Positions 7,039 through 13,868 of a DNA stretch of 26,772 nucleotides are shown here, in pieces. How positions within the stretch are numbered: position 1 is the first letter of the stretch; the number at the start of each line of letters is the position of its first letter. The DNA comes from JBOFDK01 sp051650305 (GTDB lineage: Bacteria; Bacillota; Clostridia; Lachnospirales; Cellulosilyticaceae). The stretch covers positions 1 through 26,772 of the forward strand of contig JBOFIT010000240.1 in assembly GCA_051650305.1 (NCBI GenBank), in the 5' to 3' direction. The notes beneath the pieces were generated by a model that had not been told where the DNA came from, did not search any database, and worked only from the letters and a program-made list of their open reading frames with translations. The translations under genes were made by a program, and so were the position numbers.

Positions 7039-8781
7039 ATGAGAAAAACTAAAATTGTATGTACACTAGGACCTGCTACAGCTGATGACAACGTATTAAG
7101 AGAGCTTATGCTTAACGGAATGAACGTAGCACGTTTCAACTTTTCACATGGTGATCATGAAAGTCACAAGCACACTTTCGATCGTATCGTAAACATGAGA
7201 AATGAATTAGGACTTCCAGTAGCGGCATTACTTGATACAAAAGGTCCAGAAATTCGTGTAGGTAAATTCAAAGAAGGTAAAGTAGAACTTAAAACAGGTG
7301 GAACACTTGTACTTACAACAAGAGACGTAGAAGGTACAGCAGAACTCGCACACGTTAACTACAAAGATCTACCAAAAGATGTTCATACAGGATCAGCAAT
7401 CTTACTTGATGATGGTCTTATTGAATTATCAGTAGTAAAAGTAGAAGATACAGATATCACATGTAAAATCATGAACAGTGGTATGCTTTCAAATAACAAA
7501 GGTGTAAACCTTCCAGATGCTAAATTATCAATGCCATTCATTAGTAAAAAAGATAGAGAAGATATTATCTTCGGTATCAAGACTGGTTACGACTTTATCG
7601 CAGCATCATTCACAAGAACAGCAGAAGATATCTTAGAAATCAGAAAGATTCTTAAAGAGTACGACTGCCATTCAATCAACATCATCGCTAAGATCGAAAA
7701 CAGAGAAGGTGTTGACAATATCGATGAAATCATCCGTGTAGCAGATGGTATCATGGTAGCTCGTGGTGACATGGGTGTTGAGATTCCATTAGAAGAAGTA
7801 CCAGCACTTCAAAAGAAAATCATCAAGAAAACAGTAGCAGCAGGTAAGCAAGTTATTACAGCGACACAAATGCTTGATTCTATGATGAAAAACCCACGCC
7901 CTACACGTGCAGAAACAAATGACGTTGCGAACGCTATCTACGATGGTACAAGTGCAATCATGCTTTCAGGAGAGACTGCAGCAGGTGCATACCCAATCGA
8001 AGCGTTAAAAATCATGTCTCGTATTGCTGTTCAAACAGAAGGTGACATTGATTACAAAAAACGTCTAAAAAACAGCCGTGAAGAAGCAGCTGTAAGTGTT
8101 ACAAACTCTATTTCATACTCAACATGTACTGCAGCAGATGACTTAGATGCAACAGCGATCATCACAGTTACAAAATCAGGTAGAACAGCACGTATGATTT
8201 CAAAATACAGACCTACATCTCCAATCATTAGCTGTACAACATCAGAAAGCAGCTACCGTCATTTAGCACTTGTATGGGGTGTTCAACCAGTAATGATGGA
8301 AACAAAAGAAAAAGAAGAAGATGTATTTGATGCAGCGAAAGAAGTAGCTGAGACAACAGGTCTTGTAAAGAGTGGCGATTTAGTCGTTCTTACAGGTGGA
8401 TTCCCACTAGGTGTATCAGGAACAACAAACATGATGAAAGTTGATGTAGTTGGTAACATCTTAGCATCTGGACAAGGTATCTCAGGCAAGCAAGTATGTG
8501 GAAACCTTTGCGTATGTAAGACAGAAGAAGAAGCAAAAGCTAAATTCCAAGATGGTGATATCTTAGTAGTACCTTCAACATCAAACGAATTATTCCCACA
8601 AATCAAAAAAGCAAGTGGTCTGATTACAGAACAATCAGGTAGCAACTCACATGGTGCAATTGTTGCCCTTGCTATGGATATTCCAGTTATCGTTGGTGTA
8701 GATAACGCAACAGAAATCTTAAAGTCAGGTTCAACAGTACTCTTAGATGCAGTAAGAGGTGTTGTAGCTCACGCTGAATAA
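7039..8781 (+). CDS. pyk: Pyruvate kinase with C-terminal PEP-utiliser-like domain
   Basis: A 580-residue glycolytic enzyme that transfers phosphate from phosphoenolpyruvate to ADP. Visible family motifs are MRKTKIVCTLGPA at the N-terminus, FNFSHGDHE, LLDTKGPEIR, the active-site stretch IIAKIENREGVDNIDEI, MVARGDMGVEIP, and TRAETNDVANAIYDG followed by LSGETAAG. The C-terminal 110 residues add the extra domain found in Bacillus and Clostridia enzymes, with a SGSNSHGAIVAL motif resembling the phosphohistidine region of PEP-utilising enzymes; the His is kept. Length matches the roughly 585-residue Firmicutes form. GGAGG lies 8 nt before ATG. Codons are strongly biased to the highly expressed type (many AAC, TTC, TAC, CGT). 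It stands alone between a long leader and a strong terminator, with no pfk beside it. Confidence 0.97.
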   Translation: MRKTKIVCTLGPATADDNVLRELMLNGMNVARFNFSHGDHESHKHTFDRIVNMRNELGLPVAALLDTKGPEIRVGKFKEGKVELKTGGTLVLTTRDVEGTAELAHVNYKDLPKDVHTGSAILLDDGLIELSVVKVEDTDITCKIMNSGMLSNNKGVNLPDAKLSMPFISKKDREDIIFGIKTGYDFIAASFTRTAEDILEIRKILKEYDCHSINIIAKIENREGVDNIDEIIRVADGIMVARGDMGVEIPLEEVPALQKKIIKKTVAAGKQVITATQMLDSMMKNPRPTRAETNDVANAIYDGTSAIMLSGETAAGAYPIEALKIMSRIAVQTEGDIDYKKRLKNSREEAAVSVTNSISYSTCTAADDLDATAIITVTKSGRTARMISKYRPTSPIISCTTSESSYRHLALVWGVQPVMMETKEKEEDVFDAAKEVAETTGLVKSGDLVVLTGGFPLGVSGTTNMMKVDVVGNILASGQGISGKQVCGNLCVCKTEEEAKAKFQDGDILVVPSTSNELFPQIKKASGLITEQSGSNSHGAIVALAMDIPVIVGVDNATEILKSGSTVLLDAVRGVVAHAE

Positions 8782-8792
8782 GAACTATTTTA

Positions 8793-8819
8793 GGCCCCCT
8801 AGCGATGCTAGGGGGTTTT
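8793..8819 (+). terminator. Rho-independent terminator after pyk
   Basis: A GC-rich 9-bp stem CCCCCTAGC (8795-8803), loop GAT, GCTAGGGGG (8807-8815) and TTTT. Confidence 0.92.
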
Positions 8820-8824
8820 AGTGC

Positions 8825-8854
8825 TTGACGGCGTCATAGTAATATAGATAAAAT
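8825..8854 (+). promoter_or_regulatory. SigA-type promoter for the LysR gene
   Basis: A -35 box TTGACG (8825-8830) and -10 box TAAAAT (8849-8854) are separated by 18 bp. They lie just after the pyk terminator and 34 bp before the LysR start codon. Confidence 0.6.
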
Positions 8855-8887
8855 AGAACTAGGCTTAGAGAGAAGGAGGGGGATTAA

Positions 8888-9766
8888 ATGCTTGAAGAAC
8901 TAAAAACGTTTATGCAAGTTGTAAACTATGAAAACTTTACGAAGGCAGCTAAGAAAGTGAATCTATCTCAACCTACAGTTAGTCTACATATAAAAAGACT
9001 GGAGCAGTATTTTAATACAACGCTTATTGAACGTTCAAGCAAAAGTAAGCAAGTTATCATAACCAAACAAGGAAAGCTTCTGTATGAACGAGGTCAAGAG
9101 ATTATAAAGCAAATAGAAGATGTAAAAATGGCCATAACCTGCAGTGAGAATCAAGTAGGGGGACAGCTCATTGTAGGGGCAAGTAAGACAATAGGAGAGC
9201 ATTTTTTACCCAAAATCCTTAAAGCATTTTCAGATAAGTATCCTCATTTACATATAGAAGTAATGATTGAAAATACAGCTAATGTATGTGAGAAAGTAAA
9301 AGAACGACAAGTGGATATAGGTATCATAGAAGGTACAGACCCTCACTATGACTTCGAGAGAGGCTATATATGCGGCGATAAGATGGTGCTAGCTGTAAGT
9401 AATGACTCAAACCTTATAGCAGAACCAAGGCTCATGGAGGCCCTTCAAGACCAAGTTTGGATCAGTAGAGAAGCAGGTTCGGGGACACAGGAGTATCTAG
9501 AAAGTTTCCTTGAAGAAAATACGATCAAACCTAAAAACAAGATGGTATTTAATAGTAACTTTGCTGTACAAGAGGCTGTAAAAAATGGACTGGGTATTAC
9601 CCTTATTTCAGAATACGTAGTAGGCCATGCAGTAGCAGATAAGGAGATTACAGTATTACCTTTAGATGAAGAATGTACACGTAAATTTTCCTACATACTA
9701 CCGAAGCATACAGAAGTAACCCCTGCAACAGCAGCTTTTATGGAAGTTTTAAAAGAACTAAGATAA
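8888..9766 (+). CDS. LysR family transcriptional regulator (YeiE/CysB-like by context)
   Basis: A 292-residue LTTR of normal length. The N-terminal winged helix-turn-helix covers residues 1-60 (FTKAAKKVNLSQPTVSLHIKRLEQYFNTTLIER), followed by a linker helix and an effector-binding domain at about 90-290 starting GGQLIVGASKTIGEHFLP. The start is fixed by AGGAGGGGG 8 nt upstream of ATG 8888. It converges with the YeiH-like transporter unit and sits near asrABC. In enterobacteria a LysR regulator (YeiE) is encoded beside yeiH, so control of the transporter and of asrABC in response to a sulfur compound is a reasonable inference. LysR proteins often act on neighbouring genes, and the repeat-rich region at 11515-12032 is the likely target. 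The effector is not known. Confidence 0.9.
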   Translation: MLEELKTFMQVVNYENFTKAAKKVNLSQPTVSLHIKRLEQYFNTTLIERSSKSKQVIITKQGKLLYERGQEIIKQIEDVKMAITCSENQVGGQLIVGASKTIGEHFLPKILKAFSDKYPHLHIEVMIENTANVCEKVKERQVDIGIIEGTDPHYDFERGYICGDKMVLAVSNDSNLIAEPRLMEALQDQVWISREAGSGTQEYLESFLEENTIKPKNKMVFNSNFAVQEAVKNGLGITLISEYVVGHAVADKEITVLPLDEECTRKFSYILPKHTEVTPATAAFMEVLKELR

Positions 9767-9770
9767 AGAA

Positions 9771-9816
9771 GATAACAAAAGAGCCACACCGGGTGAGGTG
9801 TGGCTCTTTTGTTATC
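9771..9816. terminator. Bidirectional terminator between the LysR gene and the minus-strand membrane-protein unit
   Basis: A perfect 20-bp inverted repeat (9771-9790 and 9797-9816) has a 6-nt loop GGGTGA. Its GC core GAGCCACACC is flanked by A4/T4, so it gives a U-tract on both strands and can stop transcripts from both sides. The stop codon of the minus-strand gene (TTA at 9812-9814 on the plus strand) lies inside the stem. Confidence 0.93.
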
Positions 9817-10105
9817 CAAGTTTTTTATCCAGGAAAGTCCAAGCTTTCCAAGCGAAGGCTCCCCAACCGATAAAGATTGCTAAGAAAAGAATGGGGTGAC
9901 TTGTATTTGGTTTGATAGAATCCGTTGCATAAAAGATTTTTTCCCAACCAGGAATATCTGTATAGTAGTAAGATCCAGGACCAAAGTTCATGCCTTCAAT
10001 AAGGCCAATATCATTTTTCATAATATAAATGGCACAGCAAATGACGATTAAGAAGAAGACAAGTGTTATGCGATTAAGATATTTAATGCATTTTTCACGG
10101 TTCAT
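9812..10105 (-). CDS. Small two-helix membrane protein partnered with the YeiH-like transporter
   Basis: A 97-residue protein with a basic N-terminus (MNREKCIKYLNR), a first membrane helix at about 13-33, a roughly 40-residue loop rich in Tyr, Gly and Pro (GMNFGPGSYYYTDIPGWEK), a second helix at about 73-92 (FLAIFIGWGAFAWKAW) and a short Lys-rich tail. Both ends are predicted cytoplasmic. The frame extends 5 codons further to 10120, but that upstream ATG is itself part of a GGGGTG ribosome binding site placed 8 nt before the ATG at 10105, so 10105 is chosen. It lies 41 bp behind the YeiH-like gene on the same strand and ends at a shared terminator. I do not recognise the family. An accessory subunit for the transporter is an inference from position only. 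Confidence 0.82.
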   Translation of the reverse strand: MNREKCIKYLNRITLVFFLIVICCAIYIMKNDIGLIEGMNFGPGSYYYTDIPGWEKIFYATDSIKPNTSHPILFLAIFIGWGAFAWKAWTFLDKKLG

Positions 10106-10146
10106 TAAAGTACACCCCATTTTTCTATAAATAAAATTAGATTAAA

Positions 10147-11514
10147 TTAAGCAATGATGTTTGGAATTGGAAGGAAGATACCACTTAATAATAACCATGC
10201 AACGAAGAGGGTTAAAACTAAGTTGAATACTTGACCTACTACATAAAGTGTTAAAGGTTTACCACCTTGCATTTGAGCAGCCATCTCTTTGAAGTTTGTC
10301 TCAAGACCGATACTTACGAATGCAAGACAGAAGCACCATCCTTTAAAGCCACCGATACTCTTAAGTACAGCTTTTGTAGCTTCTGTACCAGCCATTGGCT
10401 CTACTACGAAAGAGAAGATAAGAGATGCAACGATGAAACCAAGGATGAATTTAGGGAATCTATGCCAGATCTCAGAAACACCTACTGAAGACTTAGATGT
10501 GTTATCTACTTTTGTTGTAAAGAAGATTGCTACAGCGAAAGCGATGAAACCGATAAGGATGTTTTGAATCATTTTAACTAAAGCAGCAACTTGTGCAGCT
10601 ACAGGACCAAGTGCTTCACCAGCAAGTACAACAGCACCAGTAGAGTCTACTGTACCACCGATCCATGCACCACCAACAAGTGGATCTAAGCCCATCCATT
10701 TACAAATGAAAGGCATTGTAACCATCATCACAACAGTAAAGATAAGAGAAAGACCAACAGCGAAAGTTAAATCATTCTTTTTACCTTTACAAGCAGCAGC
10801 AGCAGCGATAGCAGCTGAAGTACCACATACTGAAGTAGCACATGCAATGATCATAACCATTGCTTTATTACCCATCTTTAAGAATTTCGTACCAAAGAGC
10901 CACATGAAAATGATAACAACTGGCGTTACAAGCCAAGCGATTCCAAGTCCATAAATACCAAATTCAGCAATATTTGAGAAGAGTACCTCAGCACCCATAA
11001 TAACAAGACCTGTTTTTATATAGAACTCAGTTTGAATAGCAGGTTTAAGCCAGTTAGGTGTTTTAACTGTGTTACACACAAGCATACCTACAAGAAGTGC
11101 CCAGAAAGCGTATTCAAGGTAGTTTTTCATTGTAACTTGGCTAGCTAATGTATAAGCAAGTAAGGCAAGTGCAAAAACACCAGCAAAACCAGCGATAAAC
11201 TTACCAGGTTTTTTCCCCATAAAGACTGTGCCGATTACAAAAAGTGCAGCTAAGATAATAAAGGTAATAACGAGTCCAGGTAAAACACCGGATTTTGCAA
11301 AAGCTGCCAGTACGTTTGGCACTTCTTCTGTTCCCCAAGTTGGTACTTTAGTTGATTTAAAACTAAATGCACCCGTTAAGGTACTTACAAGACCTACTAC
11401 GATAACGATAAAGCCTAGCCATATAGCCCACCAGTCTTCGTTTTTGTACAAGTCAGATAGTTTAAATTTACTTGCAACAACTAAATCATTTGTTTCTTGC
11501 TTTAATTCACTCAT
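10147..11514 (-). CDS. YeiH/UPF0324-type putative sulfur-oxyanion transporter
   Basis: A 455-residue polytopic membrane protein of the family annotated as putative sulfate exporter (Cons_hypoth698, YeiH). Hallmarks are CATSVCGTSAAIAAAAA in mid-protein, GAWIGGTVDSTGAVVLAGEALG, and the late FVSIGLETNF. It is about 100 residues longer than E. coli YeiH because of an N-terminal part with extra helices (WWAIWLGFIVIVVGLV and LPGLVITFIILAALFVI). GAGGGGG lies 7 nt before the start codon at 11514. The gene is divergent from asrABC, an operon for a sulfite-reducing enzyme, which favours sulfite or a related anion as substrate; the direction of transport is open. A small membrane protein gene follows in the same unit. 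Codon use is strongly biased to highly expressed codons, like asrABC. Confidence 0.88.
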   Translation of the reverse strand: MSELKQETNDLVVASKFKLSDLYKNEDWWAIWLGFIVIVVGLVSTLTGAFSFKSTKVPTWGTEEVPNVLAAFAKSGVLPGLVITFIILAALFVIGTVFMGKKPGKFIAGFAGVFALALLAYTLASQVTMKNYLEYAFWALLVGMLVCNTVKTPNWLKPAIQTEFYIKTGLVIMGAEVLFSNIAEFGIYGLGIAWLVTPVVIIFMWLFGTKFLKMGNKAMVMIIACATSVCGTSAAIAAAAACKGKKNDLTFAVGLSLIFTVVMMVTMPFICKWMGLDPLVGGAWIGGTVDSTGAVVLAGEALGPVAAQVAALVKMIQNILIGFIAFAVAIFFTTKVDNTSKSSVGVSEIWHRFPKFILGFIVASLIFSFVVEPMAGTEATKAVLKSIGGFKGWCFCLAFVSIGLETNFKEMAAQMQGGKPLTLYVVGQVFNLVLTLFVAWLLLSGIFLPIPNIIA

Positions 11515-11552
11515 AAAAGCCCCCTCATAAATTAGTAAGTATAAAACTTAGT

Positions 11553-11578
11553 GTTATTTTTAACGTTAAAAAAATAAC
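11553..11578. promoter_or_regulatory. Palindrome, candidate operator of the YeiH-like gene
   Basis: A perfect 16-bp palindrome TTTTTAACGTTAAAAA (11557-11572) extends outward as GTTA...TAAC with two extra A on one side. It lies between the TTGACT box (plus-strand AGTCAA at 11616) and the start codon at 11514, that is near or just downstream of the expected transcription start. That position is typical for a repressor site. The cognate protein is unknown; the nearby LysR is one candidate. Confidence 0.55.
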
Positions 11579-11744
11579 AATTCATATCTATAAATTAACA
11601 TATGTTTAAAAAAATAGTCAAGTATACAAACTAAACATAAAACATTTGTCGTAATTGTGCAAAAAAACTTAGCATAGACTAATAAAATTAAAAACTAGAA
11701 TATTTGGTTAAAAAATCTACAATCAGGGGAGGGGGATTTAGGAG

Positions 11745-11812
11745 TAATAACAACCATTAACTTTACTAATGGTAACCATCAGTAAAGTTAATGGTAAAGT
11801 GGGAGAGATTTG
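11745..11812 (+). repeat. Leader-like element copy 1 with 15-bp inverted repeat
   Basis: It begins TAATAACAACCAT (11745-11757) and contains the perfect inverted repeat ACCATTAACTTTACT (11753-11767) / AGTAAAGTTAATGGT (11781-11795). The 13-nt centre carries a nested ATGGT-A-ACCAT. It ends in GTAAAGTGGGAGAG (11794-11807), which reads as a ribosome binding site. No T run follows the hairpin, so it is not a terminator. A second, shorter copy lies from 11883. Confidence 0.65.
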
Positions 11813-11818
11813 GTGCCA

Positions 11819-11875
11819 ATGGAAAGAAATTATGGTAAACTAAATAAGCGTTATATATTTAACAAAGAACAATAA
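11819..11875 (+). CDS. Possible 18-residue micro-ORF after element copy 1
   Basis: An ATG frame of 18 codons (MERNYGKLNKRYIFNKEQ), or 20 codons from GTG 11813, follows GGGAGAG (11801-11807) at a workable spacing. It is basic and polar with no Cys, and is not recognised. It may be a leader peptide or chance. Confidence 0.22.
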   Translation: MERNYGKLNKRYIFNKEQ

Positions 11876-11882
11876 GATTTAT

Positions 11883-11920
11883 TAATAACAACCATCATGA
11901 TATTAAATAGTAAACTGGGG
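11883..11920 (+). repeat. Leader-like element copy 2
   Basis: It starts with the same 13 bp as copy 1 (TAATAACAACCAT at 11883-11895) and ends in AGTAAACTGGGGGA, parallel to GGTAAAGTGGGAGA in copy 1. The hairpin core is shortened. A second micro-ORF follows. Confidence 0.5.
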
Positions 11921-11929
11921 GAAACCTAT

Positions 11930-11956
11930 ATGAAATCTTACTATTTAAGTATATAA
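11930..11956 (+). CDS. Possible 8-residue leader peptide after element copy 2
   Basis: ATG at 11930 opens eight codons (MKSYYLSI) and stops at TAA, with CTGGGGG about 9 nt upstream. It lies about 75 bp before asrA. It contains no Cys or Met run, so a classical sulfur-amino-acid attenuator is not indicated. Confidence is low. Confidence 0.18.
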   Translation: MKSYYLSI

Positions 11957-12032
11957 TCAAAATTAAATGTTCAACCAAATTTGTTACATTATTAGCAGAC
12001 TAGGAAGGACTAAGTGAAATGGAGGGTCAATA

Positions 12033-13061
12033 ATGGGCTATAAATTAAGCTTTGAAACAGTTAATGGTCTCTTTGAAGAATTACAAAAAGAGTACAAAAT
12101 TTATGCACCAAAAAGATTTGCAAAAGCAGGACGTTACTCAGATCAAGACATTATTAGATACGCGGAAGTAAAGAGCGTAGAAGAGATTGTATTTGATGAG
12201 AAATCAGATTACTCTGCTAAAGAAGTAGTAACACCAATTACACAAACACTATTCTACTTCACAGAAGATGAATACCGTGAAAGCAAAATCCATGACAAGA
12301 AAATCTTAATCTTTGCTAGACCTTGTGACATCAATGCACAAAAGAACCAAGATAAAATCTTCTTACAAAATGGTTTTGAAGATACTTTCTACAAGCGTAT
12401 GAGAGAAAAAGTACATTATGTAATGATGGAATGTACAACTGGTTGGGACACATGCTTCTGTTGTTCAATGGGAACAAACAAAACAGAAGATTATGCGTTA
12501 GCAGTAAAAGTTGAAGATGGCAAAGCTGTATTCAATGTAAAAGATGAAGCTTTCGCTACATACTTTGCTGGTCAAGAAGAAACTAACTTCGACGTTAAAT
12601 TCATTGAGAAAAATGAAGTAGAAGTTAAGATTCCTACTATTCCAAACAAAGAAGTTCTTAACAAATTAAAAGAACATGATATGTGGAAAGAATATAACAA
12701 ACGTTGTGTAGGTTGTGGTAGCTGTACAATCGCATGTAGCACATGTACATGTTTCACAACAACAGATGTTATGTACAACGAAAATGGGAAAATCGGTGAA
12801 AGAAGAAGAACAGCAGCGTCTTGCCAAGTTGCAGGATTCGATGAAATGGCTGGTGGACATGACTTCAGACATACAATCGGAGATCGTTACAGATACAAAA
12901 CACTTCACAAGATTCACTCATACAATGAAGCATTTGGCGAAGGCCATATGTGTGTAGGTTGTGGTAGATGTACATCAAGATGTCCAGAGTTTATCTCATT
13001 TACAGCAACAATTGAAAAAGTAGCAAAAGCTGTAGAAGAAATCTGTGGAGGTGACAAATAA
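12033..13061 (+). CDS. asrA: Anaerobic sulfite reductase subunit A (ferredoxin-like)
   Basis: A 342-residue electron-transfer subunit of the cytoplasmic AsrABC complex, which reduces sulfite to sulfide with NADH as donor. Two [4Fe-4S] ferredoxin motifs are clear: CVGCGSCTIAC (Cys225, 228, 231, 235) and CVGCGRCTSRC (Cys307, 310, 313, 317). Further Cys sit at 134, 141, 143 and 144 in the N-terminal domain. The N-terminal 200 residues contain the AsrA family block LIFARPCDINAQKNQDKIF. Length matches Salmonella and Clostridium AsrA. GGAGGG lies 8 nt before ATG. The stop codon overlaps the asrB start (TAATG), showing translational coupling. Codon use is of the highly expressed kind. Confidence 0.96.
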   Translation: MGYKLSFETVNGLFEELQKEYKIYAPKRFAKAGRYSDQDIIRYAEVKSVEEIVFDEKSDYSAKEVVTPITQTLFYFTEDEYRESKIHDKKILIFARPCDINAQKNQDKIFLQNGFEDTFYKRMREKVHYVMMECTTGWDTCFCCSMGTNKTEDYALAVKVEDGKAVFNVKDEAFATYFAGQEETNFDVKFIEKNEVEVKIPTIPNKEVLNKLKEHDMWKEYNKRCVGCGSCTIACSTCTCFTTTDVMYNENGKIGERRRTAASCQVAGFDEMAGGHDFRHTIGDRYRYKTLHKIHSYNEAFGEGHMCVGCGRCTSRCPEFISFTATIEKVAKAVEEICGGDK

Positions 13062-13855
13062 TGCGTAATGAATTAATGCCAATCGCTTGTCAAATTCTTG
13101 AATTCAAACAAGAATCAATAACAGAATTTACAATTAAAGTAGCAACAGGTGACCTTAAAGTAGAGCATGGTCAATTCTGTCAGTTATCACTTCCTAAGAT
13201 CGGTGAATGTCCAATCTCTGTAAGTGATTACGGTGATGGCTGGATGGATTTCACAATCCGTGCAGTTGGTAAAGTAACAGATGAAGTATTCAAACTTCAA
13301 GCTGGAGATACAATCTTTGTTCGTGGTGCATACGGCAAAGGCTGGCCAGTAGAAAACTTCAAAGGCAAAAACGTAGTCGTTATTGCTGGTGGTACAGGTG
13401 TAGCTCCAGTAAAAAGTATGCTAAACAAATTTGCTGCTGAAGAAGGTTATGCTGAAAGCGTAAACTTAATCGCTGGTTTCAAAGATGACAACAGTATCCT
13501 TTTCAAAGAAACACTTAAAGTGTGGGAAGAAAAGTTCAATACAATCTATACATTAGATAGAGATGAAAAAGAAGGCTTCAGAACAGGCCTTGTAACAAAA
13601 TTCATCGAAGAAATTCCATTCAAAGACTTCGGAGACAACTACGAAGTAGTAATCGTTGGACCTCCAATGATGATGCACTTCACAGGTCTTGAGTGTAGAA
13701 AACAAGGTATTCCAGAAGAAAAAATCTGGGTATCTTTCGAAAGAAAAATGTCATGCGCAATTGGTAAATGTGGACACTGTCGTATCGACGAGACATATGT
13801 ATGTCTTGAAGGACCAGTATTCAACTATACTGTAGCGAAGAACTTAATAGACTAG
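13061..13855 (+). CDS. asrB: Anaerobic sulfite reductase subunit B (NADH/FAD reductase)
   Basis: A 264-residue flavoprotein of the ferredoxin-NADP reductase superfamily that should take electrons from NAD(P)H and pass them to AsrA. The FAD-binding barrel is N-terminal (FTIRAVGKVTDEVFKLQAGDTIFVRGAYGKGWP). The nucleotide-binding motif is VVVIAGGTGVAPVKSM at about 105-120, and VVIVGPPMMM follows at 196-205. A C-terminal Cys cluster CAIGKCGHC...C (Cys232, 237, 240, 248) binds [2Fe-2S], as in PyrK and AsrB. Its ATG shares one base with the asrA stop codon, and GGAGGTGAC inside asrA supplies the ribosome binding site. Confidence 0.96.
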   Translation: MRNELMPIACQILEFKQESITEFTIKVATGDLKVEHGQFCQLSLPKIGECPISVSDYGDGWMDFTIRAVGKVTDEVFKLQAGDTIFVRGAYGKGWPVENFKGKNVVVIAGGTGVAPVKSMLNKFAAEEGYAESVNLIAGFKDDNSILFKETLKVWEEKFNTIYTLDRDEKEGFRTGLVTKFIEEIPFKDFGDNYEVVIVGPPMMMHFTGLECRKQGIPEEKIWVSFERKMSCAIGKCGHCRIDETYVCLEGPVFNYTVAKNLID

Positions 13856-13868
13856 GGGGCCACCATTT

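Larger units (their letters stand above)
11515..12032. promoter_or_regulatory. 518-bp divergent regulatory region between the YeiH-like gene and asrA
   Basis: The region is AT-rich and has no long frame. From left to right it holds: the YeiH-like ribosome binding site; a TTAACGTTAA-centred palindrome (11553-11578); a minus-strand -35-like TTGACT (plus-strand AGTCAA at 11616-11621); a purine-rich GGGGAGGGGG (11726-11735); a 15-bp inverted repeat (11753-11795); three ATGGTAA copies; two copies of a leader-like element (from 11745 and from 11883), each followed by a micro-ORF; a TATAAT at 11952-11957; and the asrA ribosome binding site GGAGGG. The density of symmetric elements suggests a complex operator or structured leader. 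Confidence 0.7.

Noticed and set aside
11702..11980. ATTTGGTT (11702-11709) and AACCAAAT (11973-11980) as inverted ends of a small mobile element
   Set aside because: The match is only 8 bp in AT-rich DNA, with no target-site duplication or transposase remnant.
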